Source: CAZMGD01 sp964565705 (GTDB lineage: Bacteria; Actinomycetota; Acidimicrobiia; Acidimicrobiales; Ilumatobacteraceae). Taken from it: DNA of 41,073 bases. The stretch is taken from contig CAZMGD010000030.1 in the NCBI GenBank assembly GCA_964565705.1, positions 1-41,073 on the forward strand, written 5' to 3'. Positions within the stretch are counted from its first letter, which is position 1, and each line of letters begins with the position of its first letter. Position numbers and translations under genes: made by a program. Shown piece after piece: positions 7,435-16,061 of this stretch. Below the pieces are notes generated by a model. The model saw only the letters and a program-made list of their open reading frames with translations. It did not search any database and was not told the origin of the DNA.

Positions 7435-9864
7435 GTGACCCAGCCCGACCCCCCGGCCGCGACGGCCACCGCCGAGCCAGCGGAGTCCGGTCTGACGAGC
7501 GCCGAGGTCGCCGACCGCGCCGCTCGCGGCCTGGTGAACATCGTGCCCAGGGCGCCGACGCGGACGGTCGGGCAGATCGTGCGCGCCAACGTCTTCACGC
7601 CGGTCAACCTGATCGTGCTGATCCTGGCGGCGCTCGTGATCCTCGCCGGCTCGCCGAAGGACGCGCTGTTCGGGTTCGTGATCGTGGCCAACAGCGTGAT
7701 CGGCATCTTCCAGGAGCTCCGGGCCAAGCAGTCGCTCGACAAGCTCCGGGTGGTCAACGCGCCGAAGGCCCACGTCCTGCGCGACGGGCAGATCGTCGAG
7801 CTGCAGACCGAGCACCTGGTGCAAGACGACGTCGTGGAACTGCGCGGCGGCGCTCAGATCGTCGCCGACGGCGAGGTGCTCACCCACGACAACCTGGAGG
7901 TCGACGAGTCGCTCCTGACCGGCGAGGCCGATCCGATCGTCAAGACGGAGGGCGACACCGTGCTCTCCGGCAGCGCCGTCGTCGCCGGGACCGGACGGGT
8001 CCGCATCACCAAGGTCGGCGCCGACAACTACGCCGCCCAGCTGGCCGAGGAGGCGCGTCGCTTCACGCTCGTCAACTCACCGCTGCGCAACGACGTCAAC
8101 AAGATCGTCACCTGGGTCGGCTACGCGATCATCCCGATCGGCCTCTTGCTCGCGTCGAGCCAGTTCTGGCGCCGCGACCAGAGCTGGCAGCAGGCGATCA
8201 TCCAGACCGTCGCCGGCCTCGTCGGCATGGTGCCCGAAGGGCTGATCCTGCTCACCAGCGTCGCGTTCGCGGTGGGCGTCGTGCGGCTCGCGAAGCGGCG
8301 TTGCCTCGTCCAGGAGCTGCCGGCGATCGAGGTGCTGGCCCGCGTCGACGTGCTGTGTGCGGACAAGACCGGCACGATCACCGAAGGCTCGCTCGCGCTC
8401 GCCGAGGTGCGCGAGCTGGGCGATGCCGACCGGTCGAAGGTCGACCACGCGCTCAGCGCGATGGCCGACCACGATCCCGATCCGAACGCCACACTGCACG
8501 CGGTCAAGGTGCACTACGCCGATGCCGCCACCGACTGGTCGCCGACCGGGCGGGTGCCGTTCTCCAGCGCCCGCAAGTGGAGCGCGATGTCGTTCGGCGA
8601 CGAGGGCGCCTGGGTGCTCGGCGCGCCCGAGTTCGTCCTCACCGACCGCTACACCGGCGACCTCAGATCCGCCGTCGAGTCCGAGGCCGCTGACGGGCGG
8701 CGAGTCCTCGTGCTCGCCAAGGCCCACGGCGACATGGCCGACGGCGACGCCACGCTCCCGCCCCTCGATCCCGCCGCGCTCGTGCTGTTCGAGGACATCG
8801 TCCGCGAGGACGCGCCCGACACCCTGGCCTACTTCGCCGAGCAGGGCGTGACCGTGAAGGTCATCTCCGGCGACAACCCGGTGACCGTCGGCGCGGTCGC
8901 CAAGCGCGCCGGCCTCGAGTCCTGGGAACGCAACGTCGACGCCAAGACCCTGCCCGGAGACGACGACCTGCCCGCCCTCGCCAAGGCGCTCGAGGAGAAC
9001 ACGGTCTTCGGGCGGGTCACCCCCCACCAGAAGCGGGCGATGGTCCGCGCCCTGCAGGGGCAGGGCCACACCGTGGCGATGACCGGCGACGGCGTGAACG
9101 ACGTGCTCGCCCTCAAGGACGCCGACTGCGGCGTGGCGATGGCATCGGGCAGCGAGGCCACCCGCGGCGTGGCCCAGCTGGTCCTGATGGACTCCAACTT
9201 CTCGGCGCTCCCGTCCGTCGTCGCCGAGGGCCGGCGCGTGATCAACAACATCGAGCGCGTCGCCAGCCTGTTCCTCACCAAGACCGTGTACTCCATGGTC
9301 CTGTCGGTCGTGACCGGCATCGTCGCCTTCAACTACCCGCTGCGCCCGATCCATCTGACGCTGCTCAGCTGGTTCACGATCGGCGTGCCCGCGTTCTTCC
9401 TCGCCCTCGAGCCGAACGCGGATCGGGTACACCCCGGCTTCCTGCAGCGCGTCCTCGGCCGGGCGGTGCCCGCGGGCGTCGTGATCGCGGTCCTGACGAT
9501 GACCGTGTTCGGGATCGTCCAGCTCGACACGTCGATCGACGTCGACCACGCCCGCACCATCGCGGTGATGGTCGCCGGGGGCGTCGCGCTCGAGAACCTG
9601 TACCTCGTCGCCCGCCCCTTGAACGCCCTCCGGGCGACGCTGGTCGCGGCGATGGTCGGCTGCTTCGTGCTGATGTTCCTCGTCCCGCTCGGACGCGACG
9701 TGTTCGAGCTCGACACCACCGAGCCGTGGGCGTACGTGGTCGGCGCGATCGCGATCACCGCCGCATTCCCCCTGCTGCTGATCGGCGCCGAGATCAGCCG
9801 CCGGATCGCGGCGAAGGGCTACCTGGCGAAGCGGCGGGCCGCGAGGGCAGCTGTCAGCAGCTGA
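7435..9864 (+). CDS. P-type cation-transporting ATPase (CtpE-like)
   Basis: 809 residues from the GTG at 7435. Core P-type motifs are all present: actuator LTGEADPI (TGEA in place of TGES), GMVPEGLILLTSVAFAVGVVRLAKRRCLVQELPAIE in membrane helix 4 (PEGL), the phosphorylation site DKTGT with Asp310, and the hinge TGDGVNDVLALKDADCGVAMASG (Gly551-Asp556). The VRLAKRRCLVQELPAIEVLARVDVLCADKTGT run is very like mycobacterial CtpE, a calcium-uptake ATPase, so Ca2+ is the best substrate guess. There is no N-terminal heavy-metal domain. Four C-terminal helices follow the hinge. Its 3' end overlaps the convergent phosphatase gene by 46 bp, so the two transcripts are antisense there. Confidence 0.9.
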   Translation: MTQPDPPAATATAEPAESGLTSAEVADRAARGLVNIVPRAPTRTVGQIVRANVFTPVNLIVLILAALVILAGSPKDALFGFVIVANSVIGIFQELRAKQSLDKLRVVNAPKAHVLRDGQIVELQTEHLVQDDVVELRGGAQIVADGEVLTHDNLEVDESLLTGEADPIVKTEGDTVLSGSAVVAGTGRVRITKVGADNYAAQLAEEARRFTLVNSPLRNDVNKIVTWVGYAIIPIGLLLASSQFWRRDQSWQQAIIQTVAGLVGMVPEGLILLTSVAFAVGVVRLAKRRCLVQELPAIEVLARVDVLCADKTGTITEGSLALAEVRELGDADRSKVDHALSAMADHDPDPNATLHAVKVHYADAATDWSPTGRVPFSSARKWSAMSFGDEGAWVLGAPEFVLTDRYTGDLRSAVESEAADGRRVLVLAKAHGDMADGDATLPPLDPAALVLFEDIVREDAPDTLAYFAEQGVTVKVISGDNPVTVGAVAKRAGLESWERNVDAKTLPGDDDLPALAKALEENTVFGRVTPHQKRAMVRALQGQGHTVAMTGDGVNDVLALKDADCGVAMASGSEATRGVAQLVLMDSNFSALPSVVAEGRRVINNIERVASLFLTKTVYSMVLSVVTGIVAFNYPLRPIHLTLLSWFTIGVPAFFLALEPNADRVHPGFLQRVLGRAVPAGVVIAVLTMTVFGIVQLDTSIDVDHARTIAVMVAGGVALENLYLVARPLNALRATLVAAMVGCFVLMFLVPLGRDVFELDTTEPWAYVVGAIAITAAFPLLLIGAEISRRIAAKGYLAKRRAARAAVSS

Positions 9865-10607
9865 TCGGTCGCCGCGGCCACCGGAGTGCGTCGTACCTCG
9901 TGGTCGAGCACGACCAGATCGCGACCGAGCGCGTCGACGATGTGCGCGCCCGCCTCCGCACAGATCAACGCCCCCGCGGCGTAGTCCCACACGCCGTGCG
10001 CGTCCGGGCTGCAGTCGATGAACGCGTCCAGCGTGCCCGACGCGACGAGGCACAGGTCGAGGGCCGAGGCGCCGAACGAGCGGAACTGGCGCCACCCGAG
10101 GTGGTGTGGCGGCAGCCCGGACAGCCCGACCAGCGCGTCGCCCATCGACGTGCACGCGGACGCGGAGAGGCGCGAGCCGTCCAGCCACGCTCCCCCGCCG
10201 CGCACCGCCCAGTAGCGCGCGCTGCCGCCGCCCACCAGCGCGGCCTGGTTGGCCACGAGTGCGACCCGCGGGCCCTGCCCGTCGACGACGCACACCGCTG
10301 TGGCGAACCACGGCACACCCCGGCTGGCGTTCGTCGAGCCGTCGAGGGGATCCACGATCGCCACCAGTTCCGCGTCCGCCAACGTGCGCCCGGACTCCTC
10401 GCTGAGCACCCCCAGCCCGGCCTCCCCCAGCACCCCCAGCGCCGCAGCGTCGGCGGCGAGATCTGCGGCGTACTGCCCCTCGCGCAGACCGGACGGTCCC
10501 CAGTCGACCACCGCCGCCAGCGCCTCGGCGACGGCGTCGGCCACCCGATGCAGCACGGCGAGCAACTCCCAGTCGGCGTCGTCGAGGTCCGCCGGGGTCT
10601 GCGTCAC
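9819..10607 (-). CDS. Inositol-monophosphatase-family phosphatase
   Basis: 262 residues. The Li+-sensitive phosphatase motifs are present: metal ligands in GVLSEESG (Glu70, Glu71), the signature VAIVDPLDGSTNASRG (Asp86, Asp89; DPLDGSxN), and GVWDYAAGALICAEAG near the C-terminus (Trp207-Asp208). Family members hydrolyse inositol-1-phosphate, 3'-phosphoadenosine phosphates, histidinol phosphate or fructose-1,6-bisphosphate; the sequence alone does not separate these. In actinobacteria a histidinol-phosphatase or SuhB-type role is common. GTG start at 10607, divergent from the unknown gene at 10676. The C-terminal 15 codons overlap the end of the ATPase gene. Confidence 0.85.
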   Translation of the reverse strand: MTQTPADLDDADWELLAVLHRVADAVAEALAAVVDWGPSGLREGQYAADLAADAAALGVLGEAGLGVLSEESGRTLADAELVAIVDPLDGSTNASRGVPWFATAVCVVDGQGPRVALVANQAALVGGGSARYWAVRGGGAWLDGSRLSASACTSMGDALVGLSGLPPHHLGWRQFRSFGASALDLCLVASGTLDAFIDCSPDAHGVWDYAAGALICAEAGAHIVDALGRDLVVLDHEVRRTPVAAATDQLLTAALAARRFAR

Positions 10608-10675
10608 GCCGCCTGACGGTAGTGTCCAGGCCCGACCGACCGGCGGTCCGCCGCCGCAGCAAGCCGAGGGAGTAC

Positions 10676-11254
10676 ATGGCCGTCATCGACGTCGCCGGGT
10701 TCGTCGCAGACCTCAAGAGCCACGCCATCGACCACGGGTTCCACGTCCACGACGAGCGGCACTTCGTCGAGACCTATTCGCTGCGCCAGCTGTGGGAGGT
10801 CGACGTGCACCCCGAAGAGGCGTGCAGCGGGCCGATCGACCTGCACCTGTCGCTGGAGGTGGATCCTCGGGCCCTGCTCGGCTTCGAGGACGAGGTCGTC
10901 AAGTCCGACGACCCGGATGCCGAACCACCGCACGACTTCCAGTTCCCGTTGCTGTTCACCTGGACGCTGCCCCCGCTGCCCCAGCCACCCGACCTCCTGG
11001 TGCTCGCCACCGAGCTGGCCGGCGTCGGCGGGCTCGACCTGCCGGTGGAGGTGTCGGCGATCGACTCGTTCGCCTCCGTCACCGACGCGCCCGAACGTAG
11101 CCTCTCCCTGGTGGCCCGGATCCCGGTGTCGCTCGCCGACGTCTACCTCGGCAACGAGGAGGCGCTTTGCGATGTGCTCGACCGCTGCAAGGATGTCAGC
11201 CTGTACCTGCTCGGGCTCGCACCGTCGTGGCTCGGCGACGAACACGACGACTGA
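10676..11254 (+). CDS. Conserved-looking protein of unknown function
   Basis: 192 residues from the ATG at 10676, chosen because GAGGGAG sits a few bases upstream; an upstream GTG/ATG at 10622 would add 18 basic residues (RPDRPAVRRRSKPRE) and lacks such a site. The protein is soluble and acidic, starting AVIDVAGFVADLKSHAIDHGFHVHDERHFVETYSLRQLWEVDVHPEEACSGPIDLHLSLEVDPRALLGFEDEV, with alternating strands and ending DVSLYLLGLAPSWLGDEHDD. No signal, membrane segment or known motif was found. It is followed 35 bp later by the acidic small protein gene and probably shares its transcript. Confidence 0.75.
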   Translation: MAVIDVAGFVADLKSHAIDHGFHVHDERHFVETYSLRQLWEVDVHPEEACSGPIDLHLSLEVDPRALLGFEDEVVKSDDPDAEPPHDFQFPLLFTWTLPPLPQPPDLLVLATELAGVGGLDLPVEVSAIDSFASVTDAPERSLSLVARIPVSLADVYLGNEEALCDVLDRCKDVSLYLLGLAPSWLGDEHDD

Positions 11255-11289
11255 ACAGCACGACCACCTCACCGAAGGACGAACCACCG

Positions 11290-11601
11290 ATGCGAGTCTC
11301 CGAACTGATCGACATCCTCCGCGACCAGGATCCCGAGAGCGAGGTCGAGCTGGCGATCGTCGCACCGGTCGACGACGACAGCGACGACATCAGCCTCGAC
11401 CGCTACACCGTCGCCGCCGTCCTGCCGTGGGAGGCCGACGACGAGGAAGAAGGCGGCGAGGGCGACGATGGTGAGACGGTCGTGTGGCTGGTCGGGGGCG
11501 AAGACGACGACGTCGAGGCGTTCCTCGACGCCGTCGAGGCCGACGAGGACGACGACCACGACCACGACGCAGGTGATGGCCACGACCACTCCCACGACTG
11601 A
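11290..11601 (+). CDS. Small highly acidic protein with Asp/His tail
   Basis: 103 residues from ATG 11290, with GAAGGA upstream. A short ordered N-terminus (MRVSELIDILRDQDPESEVELAIVAPVDD) resembles small proteins that begin 'VSELIxxLxxxPPxxEV'. The rest is dominated by Asp/Glu and ends in alternating Asp and His (about residues 90-103, DDDHDHDAGDGHDHSHD). The tail could bind divalent metals; that is inference from composition. It lies between the unknown 192-residue protein and the membrane HExxH protein, 15 bp before the latter. Function unknown. Confidence 0.7.
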   Translation: MRVSELIDILRDQDPESEVELAIVAPVDDDSDDISLDRYTVAAVLPWEADDEEEGGEGDDGETVVWLVGGEDDDVEAFLDAVEADEDDDHDHDAGDGHDHSHD

Positions 11602-11616
11602 GCACACCGGTCGCGG

Positions 11617-13149
11617 GTGAACCCGCATCCCGGCCCGCCCTGGGCCCCACCGCTTCCCAGCGCTGCCGTCGCGCCCGTCGGCCCGCCACCTCCGCCGCCA
11701 TCGGCTCCTCCTCGGCGTTCCCCTTGGACGCGCGTCGCGCTCGTCGTCGGTGTGGTGGCCGTGCTCGTGGCAGCAGCCGTCGCCGTGATCGCGATCCTCG
11801 ACCCGTTCGGCGGCGACGACTACCCCTCGGAGTGGGACGCGCGCGCCGCCGGGTTCACTTCGTTCGTGGAGCGCACGACCGGCCACGACTACGAGCATCC
11901 CGTCCCCGTGCGCTTCCTCGACGACGAGGACTTCGCCGAGCTCGTCGCCAGCGACCCCGATGAGCTGACCGACGACGACCGCCAGGCCTACGCCGACACC
12001 GAGGCCCAGGGCCGGGCACTCGGCCTGTTCAGCGGCAGCACCGACGTGTTCGCCGAACAGGACACGCTGAGCACGGAGGGCATCCTCGCTTACTACAGCC
12101 CGCAGGACGGCGAGGTCGTCGTCCGCCTCCCGAAGGGGCAGCAGCCCGAGGACGTCACGACCGGCGACGACCTCCCCGTCGACGTCCAGGTGACCCTCGT
12201 GCACGAGCTGACCCACGTGCTCCAGGACCAGGTGTACGACCTCGGCGACCTCCAGGACGCCGCCGAGACCGACGAGGAGTACTCCGCCGTGCTCGGCCTC
12301 GTCGAGGGCCACGCCGAATGGGTCGCGCAGCGCTTCGTCGCCCAGGAGCTCACGCCCGAGCAGCAGGACGAGTACTTCAGCGAGCAGGGCGACCAGGCGG
12401 GTGAGTACGAGGAGGCGACGTCCGACGTCACGCCCGTGCTGTCGGCCGCGCAGGGCGCGCCGTACCATCTCGGGCCACCGTTCGTCGCCGCCCTCGCCGA
12501 GCGCGGCGGCGTCGAAGCGATCGACGACGCCTTCGCCGATCCCCCGACGACCGAGCGCCAGCTGATGCAGCCCCTGCTGTATCTCGACGGCGAGGAGCCG
12601 CCGGAGCTCGACGAGCTGGAGGCGCCCGACGACGCCGAGGAGATCGACAACAGCACGCTCGGAGCGACGACGACGTTCTTCCTCCTCAGCCTCGGCCTGG
12701 ATCCCCCGCCGGCACTCCAGGCGGTCGACGCTGCCGGCGCGGATCGCTACCTCTCCTACGAGCTCGACGGCGAGGTGTGCGTCGACATCACGATCGCTGC
12801 CGTCGACGGTGACGGCTCCGACCTGCTCGAGAAGGGGCTCGACGGCTGGGCCGCGGCTCGCCCCGTCGAGGCCGGCGCGACGAGCGAGCGCGACGGCGAC
12901 ACGTTCCACGTCCACGCCTGCGACCCGGGCACCGACGTCGTGCAGGACGTTCCCGGCGAGGATGCGATCAGCCAGCTGTTCAGCCGCTCCAGCGACCTCG
13001 GGTACCTCATCGAGCAGAACGGCTTCACCACCGAGCAGGCCGTGTGCTTGACCAACGGCCTCTACTACGAGTTCACGCTCGACGAGATCGTCGCCGGCGG
13101 TGACGACGTGGCCGCCCGGGTCGACGAGCTGTCGGACGCCTGCCGCTGA
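11617..13149 (+). CDS. Membrane-anchored HExxH (gluzincin-like) metallopeptidase candidate
   Basis: 510 residues from GTG 11617. A cytoplasmic Pro-rich lead (about 1-40: NPHPGPPWAPPLPS...PPPPPPSAPPRR) precedes one membrane helix (about 42-62, VALVVGVVAVLVAAAVAVIAIL), so the bulk should be outside. The outer domain is Asp/Glu-rich and contains LVHELTHVLQDQVYD with His196, Glu197 and His200 of HExxH. About 30 residues on, LGLVEGHAEWVAQRF supplies Glu230, the expected position for a third zinc ligand in gluzincins. The remainder shows no recognised domain; Cys residues at about 388, 435, 471 and 509 could pair. Activity is inferred from the motif only. It converges on the oxidoreductase gene with 6 bp between stops. 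Confidence 0.7.
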   Translation: MNPHPGPPWAPPLPSAAVAPVGPPPPPPSAPPRRSPWTRVALVVGVVAVLVAAAVAVIAILDPFGGDDYPSEWDARAAGFTSFVERTTGHDYEHPVPVRFLDDEDFAELVASDPDELTDDDRQAYADTEAQGRALGLFSGSTDVFAEQDTLSTEGILAYYSPQDGEVVVRLPKGQQPEDVTTGDDLPVDVQVTLVHELTHVLQDQVYDLGDLQDAAETDEEYSAVLGLVEGHAEWVAQRFVAQELTPEQQDEYFSEQGDQAGEYEEATSDVTPVLSAAQGAPYHLGPPFVAALAERGGVEAIDDAFADPPTTERQLMQPLLYLDGEEPPELDELEAPDDAEEIDNSTLGATTTFFLLSLGLDPPPALQAVDAAGADRYLSYELDGEVCVDITIAAVDGDGSDLLEKGLDGWAAARPVEAGATSERDGDTFHVHACDPGTDVVQDVPGEDAISQLFSRSSDLGYLIEQNGFTTEQAVCLTNGLYYEFTLDEIVAGGDDVAARVDELSDACR

Positions 13150-13155
13150 GTCGAC

Positions 13156-15150
13156 TCAGCCGACGACGGGGTCGACCGCGACCGGGATCGCCGTCTGGCG
13201 GACCATGCCCGTCAGCGGATCGACGTCGACGTCGCCGCTGGTGAGGTTCGACACGTTCGGGCCGGACCATCCGTGCGGGATCGCCACCGCGCCGGGCGGC
13301 ATCCGCTCGTCGCCGCGCACGAATCCCCGGGTCGTTCCGCTCGCCGCGCGGACCTCGACCTCGGCGCCGTCGCCGCCGAGGTCGGCGGCGGTCGCCGGGT
13401 GCACGAGCACGGCGACGGTCGCCAGGTCGCGGAGCTGCGAGTTCATGGTGCGCAGCTGGCGGTGGGCGATGAGCTGAAATGCTCCCGGCGGCGGTGCGAC
13501 CGTCGCCGGGAGCTGCTCCACGAGTGGACGCGGGGCGAGCTGCCACCGGCCGCCGGGCAGCATGCCGCGGACCCAGCCGAACACCGCCCCGCTCTCGACG
13601 ACGCCACGGCGGGCGGCGAACACGGCGTCGGCCCCGCCGCGGCTGCGTTCGGCGAGCGAGCGCAGCAACGCCTCGTCCGTCGCCGTGTCAGCGGTCAACC
13701 CGCCGCCGAGCACGTCGAGACCGAGGCGCTCGCCGAGCGCCGCGAACATGCGCCACACCGGCCACCGCTCGGCGACCGGAGGCACGACCGCCGGCGTGAA
13801 CTGCGTCGCGACGGCGAGTTGGTATCCGTCGAGCAGCCACGGCACGTCGGCGCGCTCGAGCGAACCGACCGCCGGCAAGACGTGCGTCGCGAGCGTGGTG
13901 GTCTCCGTCGGCAGCACGTCGACGACGGCCAACGTGTGGAGCGACGCGAGCGCTGACCGGGTTCGCTCGGCATCGGGGAAGGCCGTCGCGGGATTGCCGC
14001 CGACGACGAACAGCGTGCGCACGTTGCCGGCCTCGATCTCGCTGATCAAGGCTGCGCACGGCCACTCGCCGAAGCGTCGCGGCAGCTCCGGCCGGCTCGG
14101 CGGCCCAGGCCCGGGGATCCCGTCCGACGGCTGGAGGTCGCGTGTGTCGAGCTGGAGCAGGTATCCGGGGTTGAACCACATGCCCCCCGGCTCGTCGTAC
14201 GAGTCGGTGACGACGTGGAGAGCCCACAGCAGCCACTCCGCGACGTTCGCCGCCGCTCCCATCGATACGCCCGTCCCGGTCAGCGCGCTCACCCGCCCGT
14301 GGCGGCGTACGGCGGCGACGAGCGCGTCCAGTACCTCGACCGCGATGCCGCATCCTGCTGACGTCACGGCCGGCGTGAGCGGGTGGAGCGCGTCGCGCAG
14401 CTCGGTCACCCCTGCGGCCCGGCGCTGCAGGTCCGCCTCCTCGGGCGTGGCGGGTTCGGGCAGCAAGGCGCGGACGAGATGAGCGAGCACCAGCCAATCG
14501 CTGCCCGGCAGCGGGACGAGGTGCCGGTCGGCCAGGCGTGACGTCTCGGTGGCGCGTGGATCGACCACCCACACCTCGCCGCCGCGCGCCCGGTGCTGGC
14601 GGAGGCGACTGACCGGATCGGGCACCGCGTTCGAGTGGCCGTGCGACACGACCGGGTTCGAACCGATGAGCACCAGCAGCGACGACCGCTCGTGGTCCCA
14701 CACCGGCGTCAGACCCGACCACCCGCCGACCAGCTCGGCGACCAGGGGCTTCGACGGCGTGTCGATGGTCGTCGCCGTGTACTTCTGCCGCGAGCCGAGC
14801 ACGCGCAGGAAGCGTTCGGCGGCACGGCGGCCGGCACTGTCGAACGCCGAGCCGCTCGCCAGGTACATCGCGACGCCGTCGGCGCCGCGGTCTTCGACCG
14901 TGTCGCGCACTCGGGCGGCGAGGTCGTCGAGGATCGGGCCCCACGCGACCTCCCGCCCACCCGACACCGGCCGATCCAACCGGCGCGGATCGTGGTGGAA
15001 GCCCGGTAGGGCCCGTCCCTTGGGACAGGTGTAGCCGCGCGACAGCGGGTGATCCGGGTCGCCGCGTACCCGTGTCACCCGCTCGCCGTCGAGCGTCACC
15101 ACGATCCCGCACATCGCGTTGCAGATCCGGCAGAAGCTCGGCTGCTCCAC
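13156..15150 (-). CDS. Molybdopterin oxidoreductase, FdhF/BisC-like single subunit
   Basis: 664 residues. Cys7, Cys10, Cys14 and Cys42 (CRICNAMC ... GYTCPKG) form the N-terminal [4Fe-4S] site. The LSRGYTCPKGRALPGFHHDPRRLDRPV block, GSNPVVSHGHSN and VVDPRATETSRLAD are typical of bis-MGD enzymes of the DMSO-reductase superfamily. The C-terminal molybdopterin-dinucleotide domain starts near FQLIAHRQLRTMNSQL. At the position where formate dehydrogenase has Sec/Cys this protein reads TTIDTPSKPLV, so Asp130 or Ser133 might be the Mo ligand; formate oxidation is doubtful. Start: GTG 15150 has GGTAGG six bases upstream; GTG 15171 would overlap the crotonase stop. No partner electron-transfer subunit is adjacent. 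Substrate unknown. Confidence 0.85.
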   Translation of the reverse strand: MEQPSFCRICNAMCGIVVTLDGERVTRVRGDPDHPLSRGYTCPKGRALPGFHHDPRRLDRPVSGGREVAWGPILDDLAARVRDTVEDRGADGVAMYLASGSAFDSAGRRAAERFLRVLGSRQKYTATTIDTPSKPLVAELVGGWSGLTPVWDHERSSLLVLIGSNPVVSHGHSNAVPDPVSRLRQHRARGGEVWVVDPRATETSRLADRHLVPLPGSDWLVLAHLVRALLPEPATPEEADLQRRAAGVTELRDALHPLTPAVTSAGCGIAVEVLDALVAAVRRHGRVSALTGTGVSMGAAANVAEWLLWALHVVTDSYDEPGGMWFNPGYLLQLDTRDLQPSDGIPGPGPPSRPELPRRFGEWPCAALISEIEAGNVRTLFVVGGNPATAFPDAERTRSALASLHTLAVVDVLPTETTTLATHVLPAVGSLERADVPWLLDGYQLAVATQFTPAVVPPVAERWPVWRMFAALGERLGLDVLGGGLTADTATDEALLRSLAERSRGGADAVFAARRGVVESGAVFGWVRGMLPGGRWQLAPRPLVEQLPATVAPPPGAFQLIAHRQLRTMNSQLRDLATVAVLVHPATAADLGGDGAEVEVRAASGTTRGFVRGDERMPPGAVAIPHGWSGPNVSNLTSGDVDVDPLTGMVRQTAIPVAVDPVVG

Positions 15151-15157
15151 GGTGCGC

Positions 15158-15967
15158 CTACCGGGTGTCACGGAAGACCGCCGGGCGCTTTTCCTTGCGC
15201 GCCCGGGTGGCCTCCTCGAAGTTGTCGGTGAGCATCCGCACGAACAGCTGCCCGATGCCCTCCTGGTTCATGTGCTGCTGGAGGCTGGCGGCGTCGAGGC
15301 TGGCCCACAGGGTGCGCTTCGTCAGCTCGATGCCGGGACGGCTGAATCGGTTGATGCCCTCGGCCAGGTCGTAGCAGGCGTCGAGCAGCTCCTCCTGCGG
15401 CACGACGCGCGACACCAGCCCGATCCGCTCGGCCTCGGCGGCGTCCACGTCGCGGCCGGTCAGCATGATCTCGAACGCCCGCGACGAGCCGATCGCTCGC
15501 GGCAAGAGGTAGCTCAGGCCGAGCTCGCTCGCCGTCAACCCGTTGTTGATCCCGGCGGCACGGAAGTACGCATCGGGCGCTGCGACGCGGATGTCGCAGG
15601 CCAGCGACAGGCACAGCCCGCCGCCGATCGTCGCCCCGTTGATCGCTCCGATCACCGGCTGGTGCATCCTGCGCAGCTGGAGGATCACGTCGTCGAGGGC
15701 CTCCAGCGATCGGAGCGCGATCGTCGGCGGCGTCAGTCCGTCGATGTGCGGCACGGTCCCGGCGTTGGTCTGGTCCGCCCCCGAGCAGAAGCCGCGACCG
15801 GCACCGGTGACGACGACGGCGCGCACCGAGTTGTCGTGGCTGATCTCCTCCAACGTGTCCTTGAACGGGAGCATCACGTCGAACGCCATCGCGTTCATCC
15901 GCTCGGGGCGGTTCAGCGTGACCAGTGCGATGCCTGGCCTCGGCGTCTCGACGAGCACGAACGACAT
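15158..15967 (-). CDS. Enoyl-CoA hydratase/isomerase family protein (EchA12-like)
   Basis: 269 residues with the crotonase fold: LVTLNRPERMNAMAFDVM, the first oxyanion segment GAGRGFCSGAD (about 56-65), and the second at GATIGGGLCLSLACDIRVA (111-129). In classical hydratase the sequence is GGGCELAxxCD with catalytic Glu144; here that Glu is Cys119. The second acid is probably Glu148 in GLTASELGLSYLLPRAIGSS. One-Glu crotonases are often isomerases or other CoA-ester enzymes, so hydratase activity is not assured. The AGINNGLTASELGLSYLLPRAIG run is like mycobacterial EchA12. ATG 15967 has GAGAGG six bases upstream. It shares a divergent control region with the SDR gene and precedes the oxidoreductase by 7 bp, so the two are likely co-transcribed. 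Confidence 0.9.
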   Translation of the reverse strand: MSFVLVETPRPGIALVTLNRPERMNAMAFDVMLPFKDTLEEISHDNSVRAVVVTGAGRGFCSGADQTNAGTVPHIDGLTPPTIALRSLEALDDVILQLRRMHQPVIGAINGATIGGGLCLSLACDIRVAAPDAYFRAAGINNGLTASELGLSYLLPRAIGSSRAFEIMLTGRDVDAAEAERIGLVSRVVPQEELLDACYDLAEGINRFSRPGIELTKRTLWASLDAASLQQHMNQEGIGQLFVRMLTDNFEEATRARKEKRPAVFRDTR

Positions 15968-15996
15968 GGGCGACCTCTCAACCTCGGATGCGACGA

Positions 15997-16020
15997 CCGG
16001 GTCAAGCTAGGTTGACCCGG
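15997..16020. promoter_or_regulatory. 24-bp dyad, candidate operator in divergent region
   Basis: Perfect 9-bp half-sites CCGGGTCAA (15997-16005) and TTGACCCGG (16012-16020) separated by six bases, in the 94-bp region between the divergent crotonase and SDR starts. The half-sites also contain TTGACC, a good -35 hexamer on both strands, so a repressor bound here could block both promoters. The size and symmetry fit a TetR-family site; the regulator is not in the window. Confidence 0.55.
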
Positions 16021-16061
16021 CCCGGCCACCCGAGCCGGACATCAGCGCAACGAGGAGCACC

